Assembly (NCBI GenBank): GCA_021769625.1
Contig: JAETSN010000013.1
Coordinates: 1 to 64,000 of the forward strand
DNA length: 64,000 bases
Direction: 5' to 3'
Origin: [Clostridium] symbiosum
GTDB taxonomy: Bacteria; Bacillota; Clostridia; Lachnospirales; Lachnospiraceae
Positions 8,442 through 18,340 of this stretch are shown here, one piece after another. The notes under the pieces are model-generated. The model did no database searches and was not told the origin of the DNA. It was given only the letters and a program-made list of their open reading frames with translations. The position numbers and the translations under genes are program-made. How positions within the stretch are numbered: position 1 is the first letter of the stretch; each line of letters starts with the position of its first letter.

Positions 8442-9944
8442 TCACTCCCAGTTCATCCGCCCATATCGCAGGGCAGTCTCACGTATCTCATTCTGCAGCT
8501 TCGCGGAAAGCTGTTTTTCGGTGATGCGCCACCGCCAGTTCGTCCCCACCGTGGAAGGCTTGTTGATCCGGCTGCGGTTGTCGAGCCCCAGATAATCCTG
8601 CAGCGGAATGATACAGTCTTTCGCCCTGCTGCGCATGATCAGGGCAATAAAAGAGCGATACAGTTCATTGTCCGGCATCAGGTGGTCACAGAGATAATCC
8701 CTGGCCATCTGCCTCTCCTTCTCAGTGATGGACCAAAACCATCCGGTGATCGTCTCATTATCGTGGGTGCCCGTATAGGCCACGCTGTTCTCAATATAAT
8801 TATGGGGCAGGTAATCGTTGGCCGCGCCGGAATCCCGCGAATCAAAAGCAAATTCCAGCACCTTCATCCCCGGAAAACCGCTCTCTCGTACGAGCTGTCT
8901 AACAGAATCCGTCACATAACCCAAATCCTCCGCAATGACCTCCCGTCTGCCAAGGCGCCTCTCTACATTGCGGAACAGATCAATGCCCGGTCCCTTCTCC
9001 CAATGTCCTTCTTTCGCTGTCCTTGCGCCGTAGGGAATGGAAAAATATTCATCAAACCCCCTGAAATGGTCGATCCGCACCACATCGTACAGCTTGAAAC
9101 AATATGAGAGCCTTGAGATCCACCACTCATAACCGGTGCTCCGGTGATAGTCCCAGCGATAGAGCGGATTTCCCCAAAGCTGGCCGTCTGCAGCGAAACC
9201 GTCCGGCGGACAGCCCGCCACGGCAATGGGAATATTCTGCCCATCCAGCTGGAACAGTTCCGGCCTCGCCCAGGCATCCGCACTGTCCATCGCCACATAG
9301 ATCGGGATATCCCCTATGATGCGTATCCCTTTTCTGTTCGCGTAATCCTTCAGCGCATACCACTGTTCAAAGAATTTATACTGCAGATATTGATGGAATT
9401 CGATCTCAAAATAGAGCTCCCGCCTGTAATAATCCATCGCATAGCCGTACCGGAGCCTGATATCCTCCGCCCATTCGCTCCATGCCGCGCCGTCAAAGCG
9501 GGACTTTACCGCCATAAACAGGGCATAATCGGAAAGCCACCACCGATTTTCCTCCACAAAACGCAGATATGCCGGATTTTCCGTGACATGGCTTCGCTCG
9601 TAGGCCTTGCGCAGCAGCGGATAGCGGTTATCATAGAGCTTTTTATAGGCAATATCCTGTTTTTTATTTCCCAGATCGGCAGCCTCACACTCTTTTTTTG
9701 TCAGCACGCCCTCCTCGATCAGCGCTTCCAGACTGATAAAATAAGGGTTTCCGGCAAAAGTGGAAAAAGACTGGTAGGGAGAATCGCCGTAACTTGTGGG
9801 GCCTAACGGCAAAATCTGCCAGTAAGTCTGCCCGGCAGCCTTCAGCCAGTCCACAAAATCGTAAGCCTCTTTGGAAAAGCAGCCGATGCCGTAAGGGGAC
9901 GGCAGGCTGAATATTGGGAGTAAAATACCGGCAGTTCGTTTCAT
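8442..9944 (-). CDS. malQ: 4-alpha-glucanotransferase (amylomaltase)
   Basis: A 500-residue glycoside hydrolase family 77 enzyme that transfers maltosyl and longer units between alpha-1,4-glucans in the cytoplasm. Catalytic residues are visible: nucleophile Asp292 in VRIDHFRGF, acid/base Glu339 in VIAEDLGY and the stabilising Asp395 in GTHDNET. Length is normal for bacterial MalQ. The ATG at 9944 is preceded by AAGAAGG; a TTG at 9947 is an alternative. It lies upstream of the sugar ABC operon but has its own promoter and terminator, which supports a maltodextrin role for the whole cluster. Confidence 0.96.
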   Translation of the reverse strand: MKRTAGILLPIFSLPSPYGIGCFSKEAYDFVDWLKAAGQTYWQILPLGPTSYGDSPYQSFSTFAGNPYFISLEALIEEGVLTKKECEAADLGNKKQDIAYKKLYDNRYPLLRKAYERSHVTENPAYLRFVEENRWWLSDYALFMAVKSRFDGAAWSEWAEDIRLRYGYAMDYYRRELYFEIEFHQYLQYKFFEQWYALKDYANRKGIRIIGDIPIYVAMDSADAWARPELFQLDGQNIPIAVAGCPPDGFAADGQLWGNPLYRWDYHRSTGYEWWISRLSYCFKLYDVVRIDHFRGFDEYFSIPYGARTAKEGHWEKGPGIDLFRNVERRLGRREVIAEDLGYVTDSVRQLVRESGFPGMKVLEFAFDSRDSGAANDYLPHNYIENSVAYTGTHDNETITGWFWSITEKERQMARDYLCDHLMPDNELYRSFIALIMRSRAKDCIIPLQDYLGLDNRSRINKPSTVGTNWRWRITEKQLSAKLQNEIRETALRYGRMNWE

Positions 9945-9977
9945 CAATACAGACCTTCTTTCTCTAAACTGTATTTG

Positions 9978-10006
9978 ATAATATCACGTTCCGGTTTTTC
10001 TTTCAA
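9978..10006 (-). promoter_or_regulatory. malQ promoter
   Basis: The minus strand reads TTGAAA (10006-10001), a 17-bp spacer and TATTAT (9983-9978), about 34 nt upstream of the start codon. Confidence 0.6.
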
Positions 10007-10053
10007 GAGCGGTTTCGTTCAGTCCGAAGGTTGTTAGGTTAACGAAAGCGGAC

Positions 10054-10187
10054 GCCATGAGAGTAATAAAATCCTCCGTCGCCGCGCTCTCGCTCCAAAA
10101 AAGCGTAGCGGTACTAGGCTCGAAAATACCTCGCCAAGTGCCGACGCTTTTTAAGGGGCTCCTTGAGGATTTTATTACTCTCATGGC
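10054..10187. repeat. Inverted repeat, 23-bp perfect arms
   Basis: Arms at 10054-10076 and 10165-10187 are exact reverse complements (GCCATGAGAGTAATAAAATC at the outer 20 bases) and enclose 88 bp of GC-rich sequence. Both arms lie in the malQ/AI-2E permease gap. This is too long and too widely spaced for a simple terminator. It could be a small palindromic mobile repeat or a structured RNA. No gene is visible inside. Confidence 0.7.
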
Positions 10188-10208
10188 TGGTTATCGTCTA
10201 AATTGTTA

Positions 10209-11381
10209 TCAGTCCTCCTCGTCCGTCTCATGGTACGCCAGTTTGATATCCTCCTTCGTCAGGTGCCTGAACCGCTTCAGCCCCGCGCCCAGGATCCTGA
10301 AACTGTTGACGATCGTGTCGAATACGCCCGACTGATACATATTGACGAAGATAATCCCGATCGGCACCGCCACGATCATGCCGAAGATCCCCGAAACCTT
10401 ATAGCCGATATAGAGCAAAAACACGGTCGGCAGCGTATGCATCCCCATAGAATCCCCCATGATCTTCGGCTGGATCACCTGCCGCACGATCTGGGAAACA
10501 CCCCAGATGACCGCCAGTCCGACGGCAAGCCTGTAATTTCTCCCGAACACCTCAAACACGATCCAGGGCCAGAGGATCGTCCCCGTCCCGAAGACAGGCA
10601 GAAAATCCAGGATCGCGATAAAGATCGCCAGCACCGGCGCATAGCTGATCTGCAAAATGAATAGTCCCGCCGTCACGATCAGATAGATCCATATCTCTAT
10701 CTTGAGCTGCGCCTTCAGGTATCCGCCCACCGCACTGGATAAACTCACCCGGATCATATCCCAGTATTTTTTCATGGTCTCCGGCATATAGTCCTGCATA
10801 AAATTCCGCATGTTGGCGCGCTCCGCCGTAAAGGCAAAGGCCGCCACGAGACACATGATGATCGCCACGAACAGGTTGGGAAGCTGCTTTGCCACATTCC
10901 CGAGCCATGACATGGACGGACTGCCCAGGCCAGCCACCCATTCTCCCAGAAAGGTCTCCACATTCTCAAAAAAGTAAGCCCAGCTCTCCTGCACATCCGC
11001 CGGCAGCGACACAAAAAACCTGGACAGGCTGCGGCTGATCTCGTCGATCTGGATCTGCAGGCTCTCCCATATATCCGGCAGATCCCGCACAAGCCCCTGT
11101 ATCTGGTCGATCAGGAATGCCGCCACACCGTATCCGATCAAAATGATCACCGCGATGACCGCAATGATCACGCACGCCGTTCCCGCCTTCCTTCTGATCT
11201 TTAACTTTTCCTCCAGAAATTTCACCATGGGGCTCGCCAACAGCGCAATGATCCACGCCACCACAAAGGGCATGAAAAATGACAGCACTCTGGGCAACAC
11301 CGTGATCAGCAGCACCAGCCCGATCAGCGCCAGTGCGATATTGGTGAGTGCCTTGCAATATGCTTTTGTTTCCTGTTTCAT
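10209..11381 (-). CDS. AI-2E family transporter (membrane permease)
   Basis: A 390-residue multi-pass protein with about seven to eight hydrophobic helices arranged as in the AI-2E/PerM family. The family signature is in the C-terminal half, VIWGVSQIVRQVIQPKIMGD followed by GMHTLPTVFLLYIGYKVSG. Members export varied small molecules or act as ion antiporters; the name reflects one Escherichia coli member and does not prove autoinducer transport. Its start overlaps the engB stop by 4 nt (ATGA), so the two are co-transcribed. Confidence 0.88.
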   Translation of the reverse strand: MKQETKAYCKALTNIALALIGLVLLITVLPRVLSFFMPFVVAWIIALLASPMVKFLEEKLKIRRKAGTACVIIAVIAVIILIGYGVAAFLIDQIQGLVRDLPDIWESLQIQIDEISRSLSRFFVSLPADVQESWAYFFENVETFLGEWVAGLGSPSMSWLGNVAKQLPNLFVAIIMCLVAAFAFTAERANMRNFMQDYMPETMKKYWDMIRVSLSSAVGGYLKAQLKIEIWIYLIVTAGLFILQISYAPVLAIFIAILDFLPVFGTGTILWPWIVFEVFGRNYRLAVGLAVIWGVSQIVRQVIQPKIMGDSMGMHTLPTVFLLYIGYKVSGIFGMIVAVPIGIIFVNMYQSGVFDTIVNSFRILGAGLKRFRHLTKEDIKLAYHETDEED

Positions 11382-12007
11382 TTTCTGTTCTCCTGTATTT
11401 CCGCTGTCTCATCCTCCCCAAAGGAGGCAAGCATATCATCCAGCAGCGCATAGATCTCATCCCGCCCCTGCTTTGTCAGAGCGGAAAAAGGAATGACGAT
11501 CGTCTCCTTCGGTGCATTCAGCCCCTCCCGTATCATCTTCAGATGCTTTTGAAGCTGGCTGCGGTTGATCTTATCCATCTTTGTCGCGATGATGATCGGA
11601 AAATATCCCTGGGCCGTCATCCATTCATACATCTGCTTATCGTTTTTCCCCGGCTCATGCCTGATATCGATGAGCAAAAATACCGCGTACAGCATCTCGG
11701 AGGTATGGAGATATCTCTCTATCATCTTTCCCCATTTTTCCTTGACCGAAACATTCGCGTTTGTATAGCCGTATCCCGGCAGGTCCACCAGATAAAAATC
11801 ATCATTCACATTATAGTAATTGATCGTCTGGGTCTTTCCCGGCTGGGAGCTTGTGCGCGCCAACGACTTCCTGTTCATGATCGCATTGATCAGGGAGGAC
11901 TTCCCCACGTTGCTCTTGCCCGCAAAGGCGACCTCCATTTTTGTATTTTCCGGAAACGTGCTTGTGATACCGCACACCGTCTCCAGTTCCACTTTCTTGA
12001 TGACCAT
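11378..12007 (-). CDS. engB: Ribosome biogenesis GTPase EngB (YsxC/YihA)
   Basis: A 209-residue TRAFAC GTPase that acts in 50S ribosomal subunit assembly. Motifs are in order: G1 GKSNVGKSS, G2 region around TSSQPGKTQT, G3 DLPGYG, G4 ATKMDK and G5 SAL. Length is normal. In many Firmicutes engB follows lon in the tig-clpP-clpX-lon-engB group; here it follows clpX directly after a 203-bp gap without a gene. Confidence 0.95.
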   Translation of the reverse strand: MVIKKVELETVCGITSTFPENTKMEVAFAGKSNVGKSSLINAIMNRKSLARTSSQPGKTQTINYYNVNDDFYLVDLPGYGYTNANVSVKEKWGKMIERYLHTSEMLYAVFLLIDIRHEPGKNDKQMYEWMTAQGYFPIIIATKMDKINRSQLQKHLKMIREGLNAPKETIVIPFSALTKQGRDEIYALLDDMLASFGEDETAEIQENRK

Positions 12008-12210
12008 ATTTCCCCCTTTATATTAGACGCAAAAATCCGCCAAAAAGATTCTTTTTTTGCAAAAATATTTATAAAAAATCAAGAAGAGAGCGCACCACTA
12101 CTGCACGCCCCCTTTTCTCCTTTATTTTTGTCTCGACCGATACCTACGCGTTCTGTGGACAGACTTATCGGTTTTCTCTTCCCGCAGATGCAGTTTTACC
12201 TCTCGGTTTC

Positions 12211-13476
12211 TCAGTTTGCTTCCCGCAGCTTTTCACCCCTGTGAAGCACCAGCGGCCCGCTTTTTCCCTCCACCGCATTTTTGGTGATGATGCACTCCTC
12301 GATCGTCTCGTCCGAAGGGATCCGGTACATCACATCCATCATCGCATGTTCCATAATGGAGCGAAGGCCTCTGGCGCCGGTCTTTCTCTCCATCGCCATC
12401 TTCGCGATGGCTTCCACGGCTTCCTCCTCAAACTCCAGCTTTACGCCGTCCAGGTCAAAGAGTCTCTGATACTGCTTGATCAGCGCGTTCTTCGGCTCCT
12501 TCAGGATCCGTTTCAAAGCCTCCTCATCCAGCCCTTCCAGAGCCACATTGATCGGCATACGTCCCACAAACTCCGGAATCAGCCCGAACTTTACCAGATC
12601 CTGCGGCGTCGCCTCCTTCAGCAGGGAATCCTTGCCGTAGATATTCTTTTTAGCGGATACTTCCGCCCCGAAACCGATGGACTTGCGGTCCAGCCTTGTC
12701 TCGATGATCTTCTCAAGCCCGTCAAAAGCGCCGCCGCAGATGAACAGGATATTGGTCGTGTCGATCTGGATCAGTTCCTGATGGGGGTGCTTCCTGCCGC
12801 CCTGGGGCGGTACGCTGGCCTCCGTGCCCTCGATGATCTTCAGGAGCGCCTGCTGTACGCCCTCGCCGGACACATCCCTTGTGATGGACACATTCTCGCC
12901 CTTTTTGGTGATCTTATCGATCTCGTCGATATAGATGATGCCGAACTGCGCCCGCTCCACATCGTAATCCGCCGCCTGGATCAGTTTGAGCAGGATGTTT
13001 TCCACATCCTCACCCACATATCCGGCTTCCGTCAGCGTGGTCGCGTCCGCGATCGCAAAAGGTACGTTGATGATCTTCGCGAGAGTCTGTGCCAGATAGG
13101 TTTTTCCGGAACCGGTAGGCCCCACGATAATGATATTGCTCTTCTGCAGTTCCACATCATCCGGCCCCTGTTCCGCCAGCACGCGCTTATAGTGGTTATA
13201 CACCGAGACCGCCAACACCTTCTTTGCCTCTTCCTGCCCGATCACATAATCGTCCAGAAATTCCTTGATCTCCACCGGCTTCAAGAGATTGATCTCCATC
13301 TCGTCCTGCACCGGCTGCTCTTCCTCGTACTCCTCCTCAATGATATCCGCACAGATATCCACGCATTCATCGCAGATATAGATACCATTCGGACCGGCGA
13401 TCAGCTTTCTCACCTGATCCTGGGTCTTGTTACAGAAGGAGCATCTCACTCTGTTGTCATTATTCTTTCCTGCCAT
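12211..13476 (-). CDS. clpX: ATP-dependent Clp protease ATP-binding subunit ClpX
   Basis: A 421-residue AAA+ unfoldase that recognises tagged substrates and feeds them to ClpP. The N-terminal zinc-binding domain has the four-Cys pattern CSFC...CDEC (residues 12-39). Walker A is GPTGSGKT, Walker B IIYIDEID, and the pore and sensor regions are present. It lies 39 nt downstream of clpP. The 203-bp gap to engB contains AT-rich sequence and a 7-bp inverted repeat (ACCGATA/TATCGGT) but no gene. Confidence 0.97.
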   Translation of the reverse strand: MAGKNNDNRVRCSFCNKTQDQVRKLIAGPNGIYICDECVDICADIIEEEYEEEQPVQDEMEINLLKPVEIKEFLDDYVIGQEEAKKVLAVSVYNHYKRVLAEQGPDDVELQKSNIIIVGPTGSGKTYLAQTLAKIINVPFAIADATTLTEAGYVGEDVENILLKLIQAADYDVERAQFGIIYIDEIDKITKKGENVSITRDVSGEGVQQALLKIIEGTEASVPPQGGRKHPHQELIQIDTTNILFICGGAFDGLEKIIETRLDRKSIGFGAEVSAKKNIYGKDSLLKEATPQDLVKFGLIPEFVGRMPINVALEGLDEEALKRILKEPKNALIKQYQRLFDLDGVKLEFEEEAVEAIAKMAMERKTGARGLRSIMEHAMMDVMYRIPSDETIEECIITKNAVEGKSGPLVLHRGEKLREAN

Positions 13477-13515
13477 TTATTTTCTGATTCCTTTCCCGCC
13501 GTCCGGAACTTCCTC

Positions 13516-14136
13516 TTACTCTTTCTTGGAATCTTCGTCTTCCTTCTCGCGGTTTGTCATAACTTTATCAATAATACCAAATTCCATCGCTTCCTGCGCG
13601 CTCATCCAGTTGTCGCGCTCCGTCGCCGCGCAGATCACTTCATAATCTTTGCCGGTATTCTCCGCCAGCATACGGTTTAATTTTTCTTTTGTCTTAAGCA
13701 GATGCTTTGTGGTGATCTCCACATCCGTCGCCTGCCCCTGAGCGCCGCCTAAAACCTGATGGATCATCACTTCCGCGTTGGGAAGCGCGAACCGTTTTCC
13801 CTTTGTGCCGCCCGCTAAGAGGAAAGAACCCATGCTCGCCGCAAGGCCGATACAGTTGGTGGATACGTCACACTTAATGTACTGCATCGTATCGTAAATT
13901 GCAAGCCCTGCCGATACGGAGCCGCCTGGGCTGTTGATATAGATCTGGATATCCTTTTCCGTATCCATCGCCTCCAGATATAAAAGCTGAGCCGTGATGG
14001 ACGCCGCCATGGAATCGTCCACCTCGCCCACCAGAAAAATGATCCTCTCAGCCAAAAGGCGGGAATAAATATCATAGGAACGCTCGCCCTGGTTTGTCTG
14101 TTCAATAACATATGGTGTTAAGTAATTTTTTGTCAT
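13516..14136 (-). CDS. clpP: ATP-dependent Clp protease proteolytic subunit
   Basis: A 206-residue serine peptidase that forms the tetradecameric chamber served by ClpX. The catalytic triad is visible: Ser101 in GLAASMGS, His126 in VMIHQ and Asp175 in ERDNW. The glycine-rich GGSVSAG segment and the C-terminal extension are usual. It lies between tig and clpX in the conserved order. Confidence 0.97.
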   Translation of the reverse strand: MTKNYLTPYVIEQTNQGERSYDIYSRLLAERIIFLVGEVDDSMAASITAQLLYLEAMDTEKDIQIYINSPGGSVSAGLAIYDTMQYIKCDVSTNCIGLAASMGSFLLAGGTKGKRFALPNAEVMIHQVLGGAQGQATDVEITTKHLLKTKEKLNRMLAENTGKDYEVICAATERDNWMSAQEAMEFGIIDKVMTNREKEDEDSKKE

Positions 14137-14204
14137 AGCCCTTTCCTTCTTTCTCAGTTTTTTTATAAAAACTTCAGTCTTTTTTAAGACCTCTCTTTAG
14201 ACAA

Positions 14205-14246
14205 CCAATGCTATAAAATCCGATCATTCAAATTTTATAGCATTGG
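14205..14246. other. 15-bp perfect inverted repeat between tig and clpP
   Basis: CCAATGCTATAAAAT (14205-14219) and its exact complement at 14232-14246 enclose 12 nt. On the minus strand no U tract follows, so it is not a clear terminator. It may be an mRNA-processing or protein-binding site in the tig-clpP message. Confidence 0.55.
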
Positions 14247-14263
14247 GGCATGTTTTATTCTGT

Positions 14264-15565
14264 TTACTCTTCTGTATTTTCCTTTTCTACCGCATTTTCC
14301 GCCACAAATTCGATCGCTTTGCGCACTGCGATGTCCGCCATGATGGATTTTTTCTCCTTCTCACCCATCATCTCCTTCACCTTGTCCACTTCGATCTGGT
14401 AAGCGTCCGCCATCACCTTCATCTCTTCCTCATACTCCTCCTCGGAAGCAGTGATGTTCTCCGCCTTTGCCACAGCCTCCATACACAGTCTGGATTTGAT
14501 CTTTCTCTCCGCCTGGGGCTTTAACTGCTCAAGCATGCCCTCTTTCGTGGAACCCGTCATCTGCATATACTGTTCCATCTGGATCCCCTGCATTGTGATC
14601 CTCTGGGCAAACTGGTCATACATCTGGCGCTGTTCTGTGGCGAGCATCGCATCGGGGATCTCGATCTCGGCATTCTCCACGACCGCCGCCATTGCCGCGT
14701 CTTCCTTCTCGTCCTTCACCTGTTTTGCCTTTTTCTCTTCCAGGCCTTTTCTGACGTTTTCCTTATACTCTTCCAGCGTATCGTACTCGGAAACCTCGGA
14801 GGCGAACTCATCGTCCAGCTCCGGCAGTTCCTTCGTCTTGATCTCTTTCACGGTACATTTAAATACGGCGTCTTTCCCTGCAAGATGCTCCGCGTTATAA
14901 TCTTCCGGGAACGTGACGTTTACTTCCACTTCCTTATTCAGTTCCGCACCGATCAACTGCTCTTCAAAGCCCGGAATGAACGCGCCGGAACCGATGGTCA
15001 GCGGGTAATTCTCACCCTTGCCGCCCTCAAACGGGACACCGTCTACAAAGCCCTCAAAATCCAGTTCCGTCATATCGCCGTCCTGCACCGCCCGGTCCTC
15101 CACGGACACCATTCTTGCACTGTTGTCCCTCTCCTTATCGATCTCCGCGTTTACTTCCTCTTCCGTCACTTCCGCAGAAAATTTATCGATCGCAACGCCC
15201 TTATACTCGCCCAACTTTACTTCCGGCTTTAAAGCGACCACCGCGGTAAAGATAAAGGGCTTTCCGCTCTCGATCTGTACTACGTCGATCTCGGGGGAGG
15301 AAGTGATCTCCTCCTCGCACTCCTCATACGCCTTTTCGTAAGCATCGGGAATGATCTCGTTTGCCGCATCCTCATAGAAAATCCCTGCGCCATACATATT
15401 TTCAATCATTTTCCGGGGTGCTTTGCCTTTTCTGAAACCCGGAATCTGGATTCTGTTTCTCTGTTTCTTATAGACCGTATCCACAGCCTTCTCAAATTCT
15501 TCGGCCGACACTTCGATGGTCAGCTTTGCCATACTCTTTTCCAGTTTTTCTACCTGTAAACTCAT
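14264..15565 (-). CDS. tig: Trigger factor (ribosome-associated chaperone, peptidyl-prolyl isomerase)
   Basis: About 433 residues, the usual length. The N-terminal ribosome-binding signature is present as GFRKGKAPRKMIE (family pattern GFRxGxxP). A FKBP-type isomerase domain follows (about 150-250: VQDGDMTELDFEGFVDG, then FEGGKGENYPLTIGSG) and then the long helical C-terminal cradle. The ATG at 15565 begins MSLQVEKLEKS and has AGGAGG 11 nt upstream; upstream in-frame starts would add about 16 unrelated residues. Confidence 0.96.
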   Translation of the reverse strand: MSLQVEKLEKSMAKLTIEVSAEEFEKAVDTVYKKQRNRIQIPGFRKGKAPRKMIENMYGAGIFYEDAANEIIPDAYEKAYEECEEEITSSPEIDVVQIESGKPFIFTAVVALKPEVKLGEYKGVAIDKFSAEVTEEEVNAEIDKERDNSARMVSVEDRAVQDGDMTELDFEGFVDGVPFEGGKGENYPLTIGSGAFIPGFEEQLIGAELNKEVEVNVTFPEDYNAEHLAGKDAVFKCTVKEIKTKELPELDDEFASEVSEYDTLEEYKENVRKGLEEKKAKQVKDEKEDAAMAAVVENAEIEIPDAMLATEQRQMYDQFAQRITMQGIQMEQYMQMTGSTKEGMLEQLKPQAERKIKSRLCMEAVAKAENITASEEEYEEEMKVMADAYQIEVDKVKEMMGEKEKKSIMADIAVRKAIEFVAENAVEKENTEE

Positions 15566-15718
15566 TCTCCTATTTTCCTCCTTCATGGTCTTTATCCCCA
15601 TGTACACAGTCATTTTACGATTATAGCATAGTTTTTTTTCAAATACCAGTGTTTTTTCCTGAATTTAAGCCCTTTCTTTCACATTATTCCGGCATTTTCC
15701 CATCTTTTCACCCCGGAA

Positions 15719-17896
15719 TCACTCAGAATCCGTCTTCATCGTCAGCGCGATCCTCTTCTTCACAGGATCCACGGAGATCACCTTCACATCCACGATGTCT
15801 CCCACGCTGACCGCCTCCAGCGGATGTTTGATAAACCGATCGGTCATCTGAGAGATATGCACCAGCCCATCCTGATGAACGCCGATGTCCACAAAGGCGC
15901 CGAAGTCCACGATGTTGCGCACGGTTCCCTTTAAGGTCATGCCCGGCTTTAAATCCTCCAGATCCAGCACATCGCTGCGCAGGATCGGCGCGGGCATATC
16001 CTCCCTCGGATCCCTCGCGGGCTTTTCCAGCTCCTTCACGATATCCTCCAGCGTCAGCTCCCCGATGCCCAGCTCCTGCGCCAGTTTCTTTTTATCTTTT
16101 ATCTTTGAGGAAAGACTTCCCGCCTTCTTCCCGTTTCCCTTCGCCTCCTTCTGGAGCAACCGCACATCCTCCATGGTCAGCCCCAGCTTCTCCATCAGTT
16201 TTTCCGCCGCCTCGTAGGACTCCGGGTGTACGCTGGTGGCATCCAGCGGATTCTCCCCGTCCGTAATCCGCATAAATCCGGCGCACTGTTCAAAGGCTTT
16301 CGGCCCCAGCTTTGCCACCTTCAACAACTGCTTTCTGGAGAGAAATCTTCCGTTTTCCTCCCGGTAGGCGACAATATTTTTCGCCAATGTTTTGGAAATA
16401 CCCGAAATATATTCCAGCAGCGGCGCGGACGCCGTATTTAAGTCAACCCCCACCTTGTTCACCGCCGACTCCACCACGCCGGTCAGCGCTTCGCCGAGCT
16501 TTTTCTGGTTCATATCATGCTGATACTGTCCCACGCCGATGGATTTCGGCTCGATCTTCACCAGCTCCGCCAGCGGGTCCTGCAGCCGCCTTGCGATGGA
16601 CGCCGCGCTCCGCTGCCCCACATCAAATTCCGGAAATTCCTCGGTGGCAAGCTTGCTGGCGGAATACACCGAAGCGCCCGCCTCGTTGACGATCACATAC
16701 TGCACCGGCGTATCCAGTTCTTTCAGCAGGTCCACTATGATCTGCTCGGATTCCCGGGACGCCGTGCCGTTTCCGACGGAGATCAGGGATATATTGTATT
16801 TTTTGATCAGTTTTTTCAGTTCTGCTTTCGCTTCCGCCACCTTGTTCTGGGGCGGCGTCGGATAGATGACCTTGGTATCCAGCACCTTTCCGGTGGCATC
16901 CACCACAGCCAGCTTACAGCCGGTGCGGAACGCCGGGTCCCAGCCCAGTACCACCTTCCCCGCGATCGGCGGCTGCATCAGGAGCTGCTCGAGATTCTTG
17001 CCGAATACATTGATCGCGCCGTCCTCCGCCTTCTCCGTCAGTTCATTCCGGATTTCCCTCTCTATAGCGGGCTGGATCAGACGGTGATAGCTGTCCTCGG
17101 CCACCTCTTTCAAGATTGGCGTCGTGTACTCGTTATTGACCAGAATAGTCATTTTCTCCAGATACCGGATCACTTCCTCCTCCGGCGCTTTCACCTTTAC
17201 CGTCAATACCTTTTCCTTCTCGCCCCTGTTCAGCGCCAGCACCCTGTGTCCCGCCGCCTTTTTCAGCGGCTCTTCATAGGCGTAATACATCTCGTATACG
17301 CTCTGGGCTTCGGGATCTTTCGCCTCGCTGACAAGGCTTCCCTCCCGCATCGTCAGATTGCGGATAAAGGTTCTGTAATCAGCCTCATCGGAAACCGCCT
17401 CCGCCAGAATATCCTTCGCCCCCTGCAAGGCTTCCTCGGCCGTCGCCACGCCTTTTTCCTCATCGATATATTTTTCCGCCTCTCTCTCCACCGGCGCCTT
17501 TGCGCTCTGCAGCTTGATATAGAGGGCGAGCGGCTCCAACCCCTTTTCCTTCGCCACGCTGGCCCTGGTCTTCCGCTTCGGCCTGTAGGGACGGTACAGA
17601 TCGTCCACCAGCACCTGTGTCTCCGCCGCCAGGATCTTTTCTCTCAGCTCGTCCGTCAGCATCCCCTGTTCCTCGATGCTGCCGAGCACCTGCTGTTTTT
17701 TCTCCTCCAGCGCCCGAAGGTAGTTCAGCCGCTCATACAAATTGCGGAGCACTTCGTCGTTTAAGGAACCTGTCGCTTCCTTTCTGTAGCGGGAGATGAA
17801 GGGAATCGTGTTCCCTTCATCGATCAGGTTGACTGCCGCCTCCACCTGCCATTTCTGTACCTGTAGTTCTTTTGCGATCTTCGCGTTGATATCCAT
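15719..17896 (-). CDS. tex: Tex family RNA-binding transcription accessory protein
   Basis: A 725-residue Tex/Spt6-like protein. Domains in order: N-terminal helical region, YqgF-like ribonuclease H fold (GWDPAFRTGCKLAVVDATGK, about 318-337), tandem helix-hairpin-helix region (ISGISKTLAKNIVAYREENG) and a C-terminal S1 domain (VGDIVDVKVISVD). Tex binds nucleic acid and affects transcription and stress or toxin gene expression in several bacteria; a specific role here is not known. The ATG at 17896 begins MDINAKIAKEL as in homologues. Confidence 0.95.
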   Translation of the reverse strand: MDINAKIAKELQVQKWQVEAAVNLIDEGNTIPFISRYRKEATGSLNDEVLRNLYERLNYLRALEEKKQQVLGSIEEQGMLTDELREKILAAETQVLVDDLYRPYRPKRKTRASVAKEKGLEPLALYIKLQSAKAPVEREAEKYIDEEKGVATAEEALQGAKDILAEAVSDEADYRTFIRNLTMREGSLVSEAKDPEAQSVYEMYYAYEEPLKKAAGHRVLALNRGEKEKVLTVKVKAPEEEVIRYLEKMTILVNNEYTTPILKEVAEDSYHRLIQPAIEREIRNELTEKAEDGAINVFGKNLEQLLMQPPIAGKVVLGWDPAFRTGCKLAVVDATGKVLDTKVIYPTPPQNKVAEAKAELKKLIKKYNISLISVGNGTASRESEQIIVDLLKELDTPVQYVIVNEAGASVYSASKLATEEFPEFDVGQRSAASIARRLQDPLAELVKIEPKSIGVGQYQHDMNQKKLGEALTGVVESAVNKVGVDLNTASAPLLEYISGISKTLAKNIVAYREENGRFLSRKQLLKVAKLGPKAFEQCAGFMRITDGENPLDATSVHPESYEAAEKLMEKLGLTMEDVRLLQKEAKGNGKKAGSLSSKIKDKKKLAQELGIGELTLEDIVKELEKPARDPREDMPAPILRSDVLDLEDLKPGMTLKGTVRNIVDFGAFVDIGVHQDGLVHISQMTDRFIKHPLEAVSVGDIVDVKVISVDPVKKRIALTMKTDSE

Positions 17897-18223
17897 ATGA
17901 TAACCTTGTCCTTTTCTGTAATCTTATCCGACCCACACAGCTTTTCATGCCGATCGGATGTTGTCATTTACAATACTTTCTTTTTTACTCTATTTATGCA
18001 GGCCGTCTGCACAATTTACTTCTTTATCTTTTTCGCTGTCCCCATAACGGGACAAAAGCCATGCCGGTTATTATCCATCGGATATCATATCATGGTTTGA
18101 ATGATTCTGCCACTCCAAAATCACAATCGAGTAGGAAAGATTCTTCTTCCCCTACTCGCCGCGCCGGGTGCGGGCAGCTTATGCTGCATCCTTCCTCTCC
18201 GCACTCGTGCGCATAAAAATAAC
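17897..18223. other. Gene-free stretch with hairpins, tex upstream region
   Basis: No credible gene was found. At 18128-18135 and 18151-18158, CGAGTAGG and CCTACTCG form a stem. It is followed by a GC-rich segment with short self-complementary parts (GCAG...CTGC). The tex promoter should lie in the left half, but no convincing pair of boxes is visible. A small structured RNA cannot be excluded. Confidence 0.3.
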
Positions 18224-18249
18224 GGACAGCCCGATTTTGTGGACTGTCC
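18224..18249 (-). terminator. Terminator of the sigma/anti-sigma operon
   Basis: On the minus strand GGACAGTCC pairs with GGGCTGTCC around ACAAAATC (one G-T pair), followed by GTTATTTTTATG. It lies about 90 nt after the stop of the gene at 18341. Confidence 0.7.
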
Positions 18250-18340
18250 TTATATTTATTGTGATACAATTATGTCGGGCAGAGGAGCTGGTCAGCTCCC
18301 CCTCACGTTCCCATTTATATCGTCTTATTTTTCCCGATAC

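Noticed and set aside
10209-11381. Naming the permease as an autoinducer-2 exporter
   Set aside because: The family has varied substrates and no lsr or luxS gene is nearby, so only the family name is given.
12241-13680. Plus-strand open frame of 479 codons
   Set aside because: It is exactly antisense to clpX and clpP, rich in His, Arg and Leu from reverse reading of GC-rich codons, and has no ribosome-binding site.
16517-17764. Plus-strand open frame of 415 codons
   Set aside because: Antisense shadow of tex with biased composition and no start signal.
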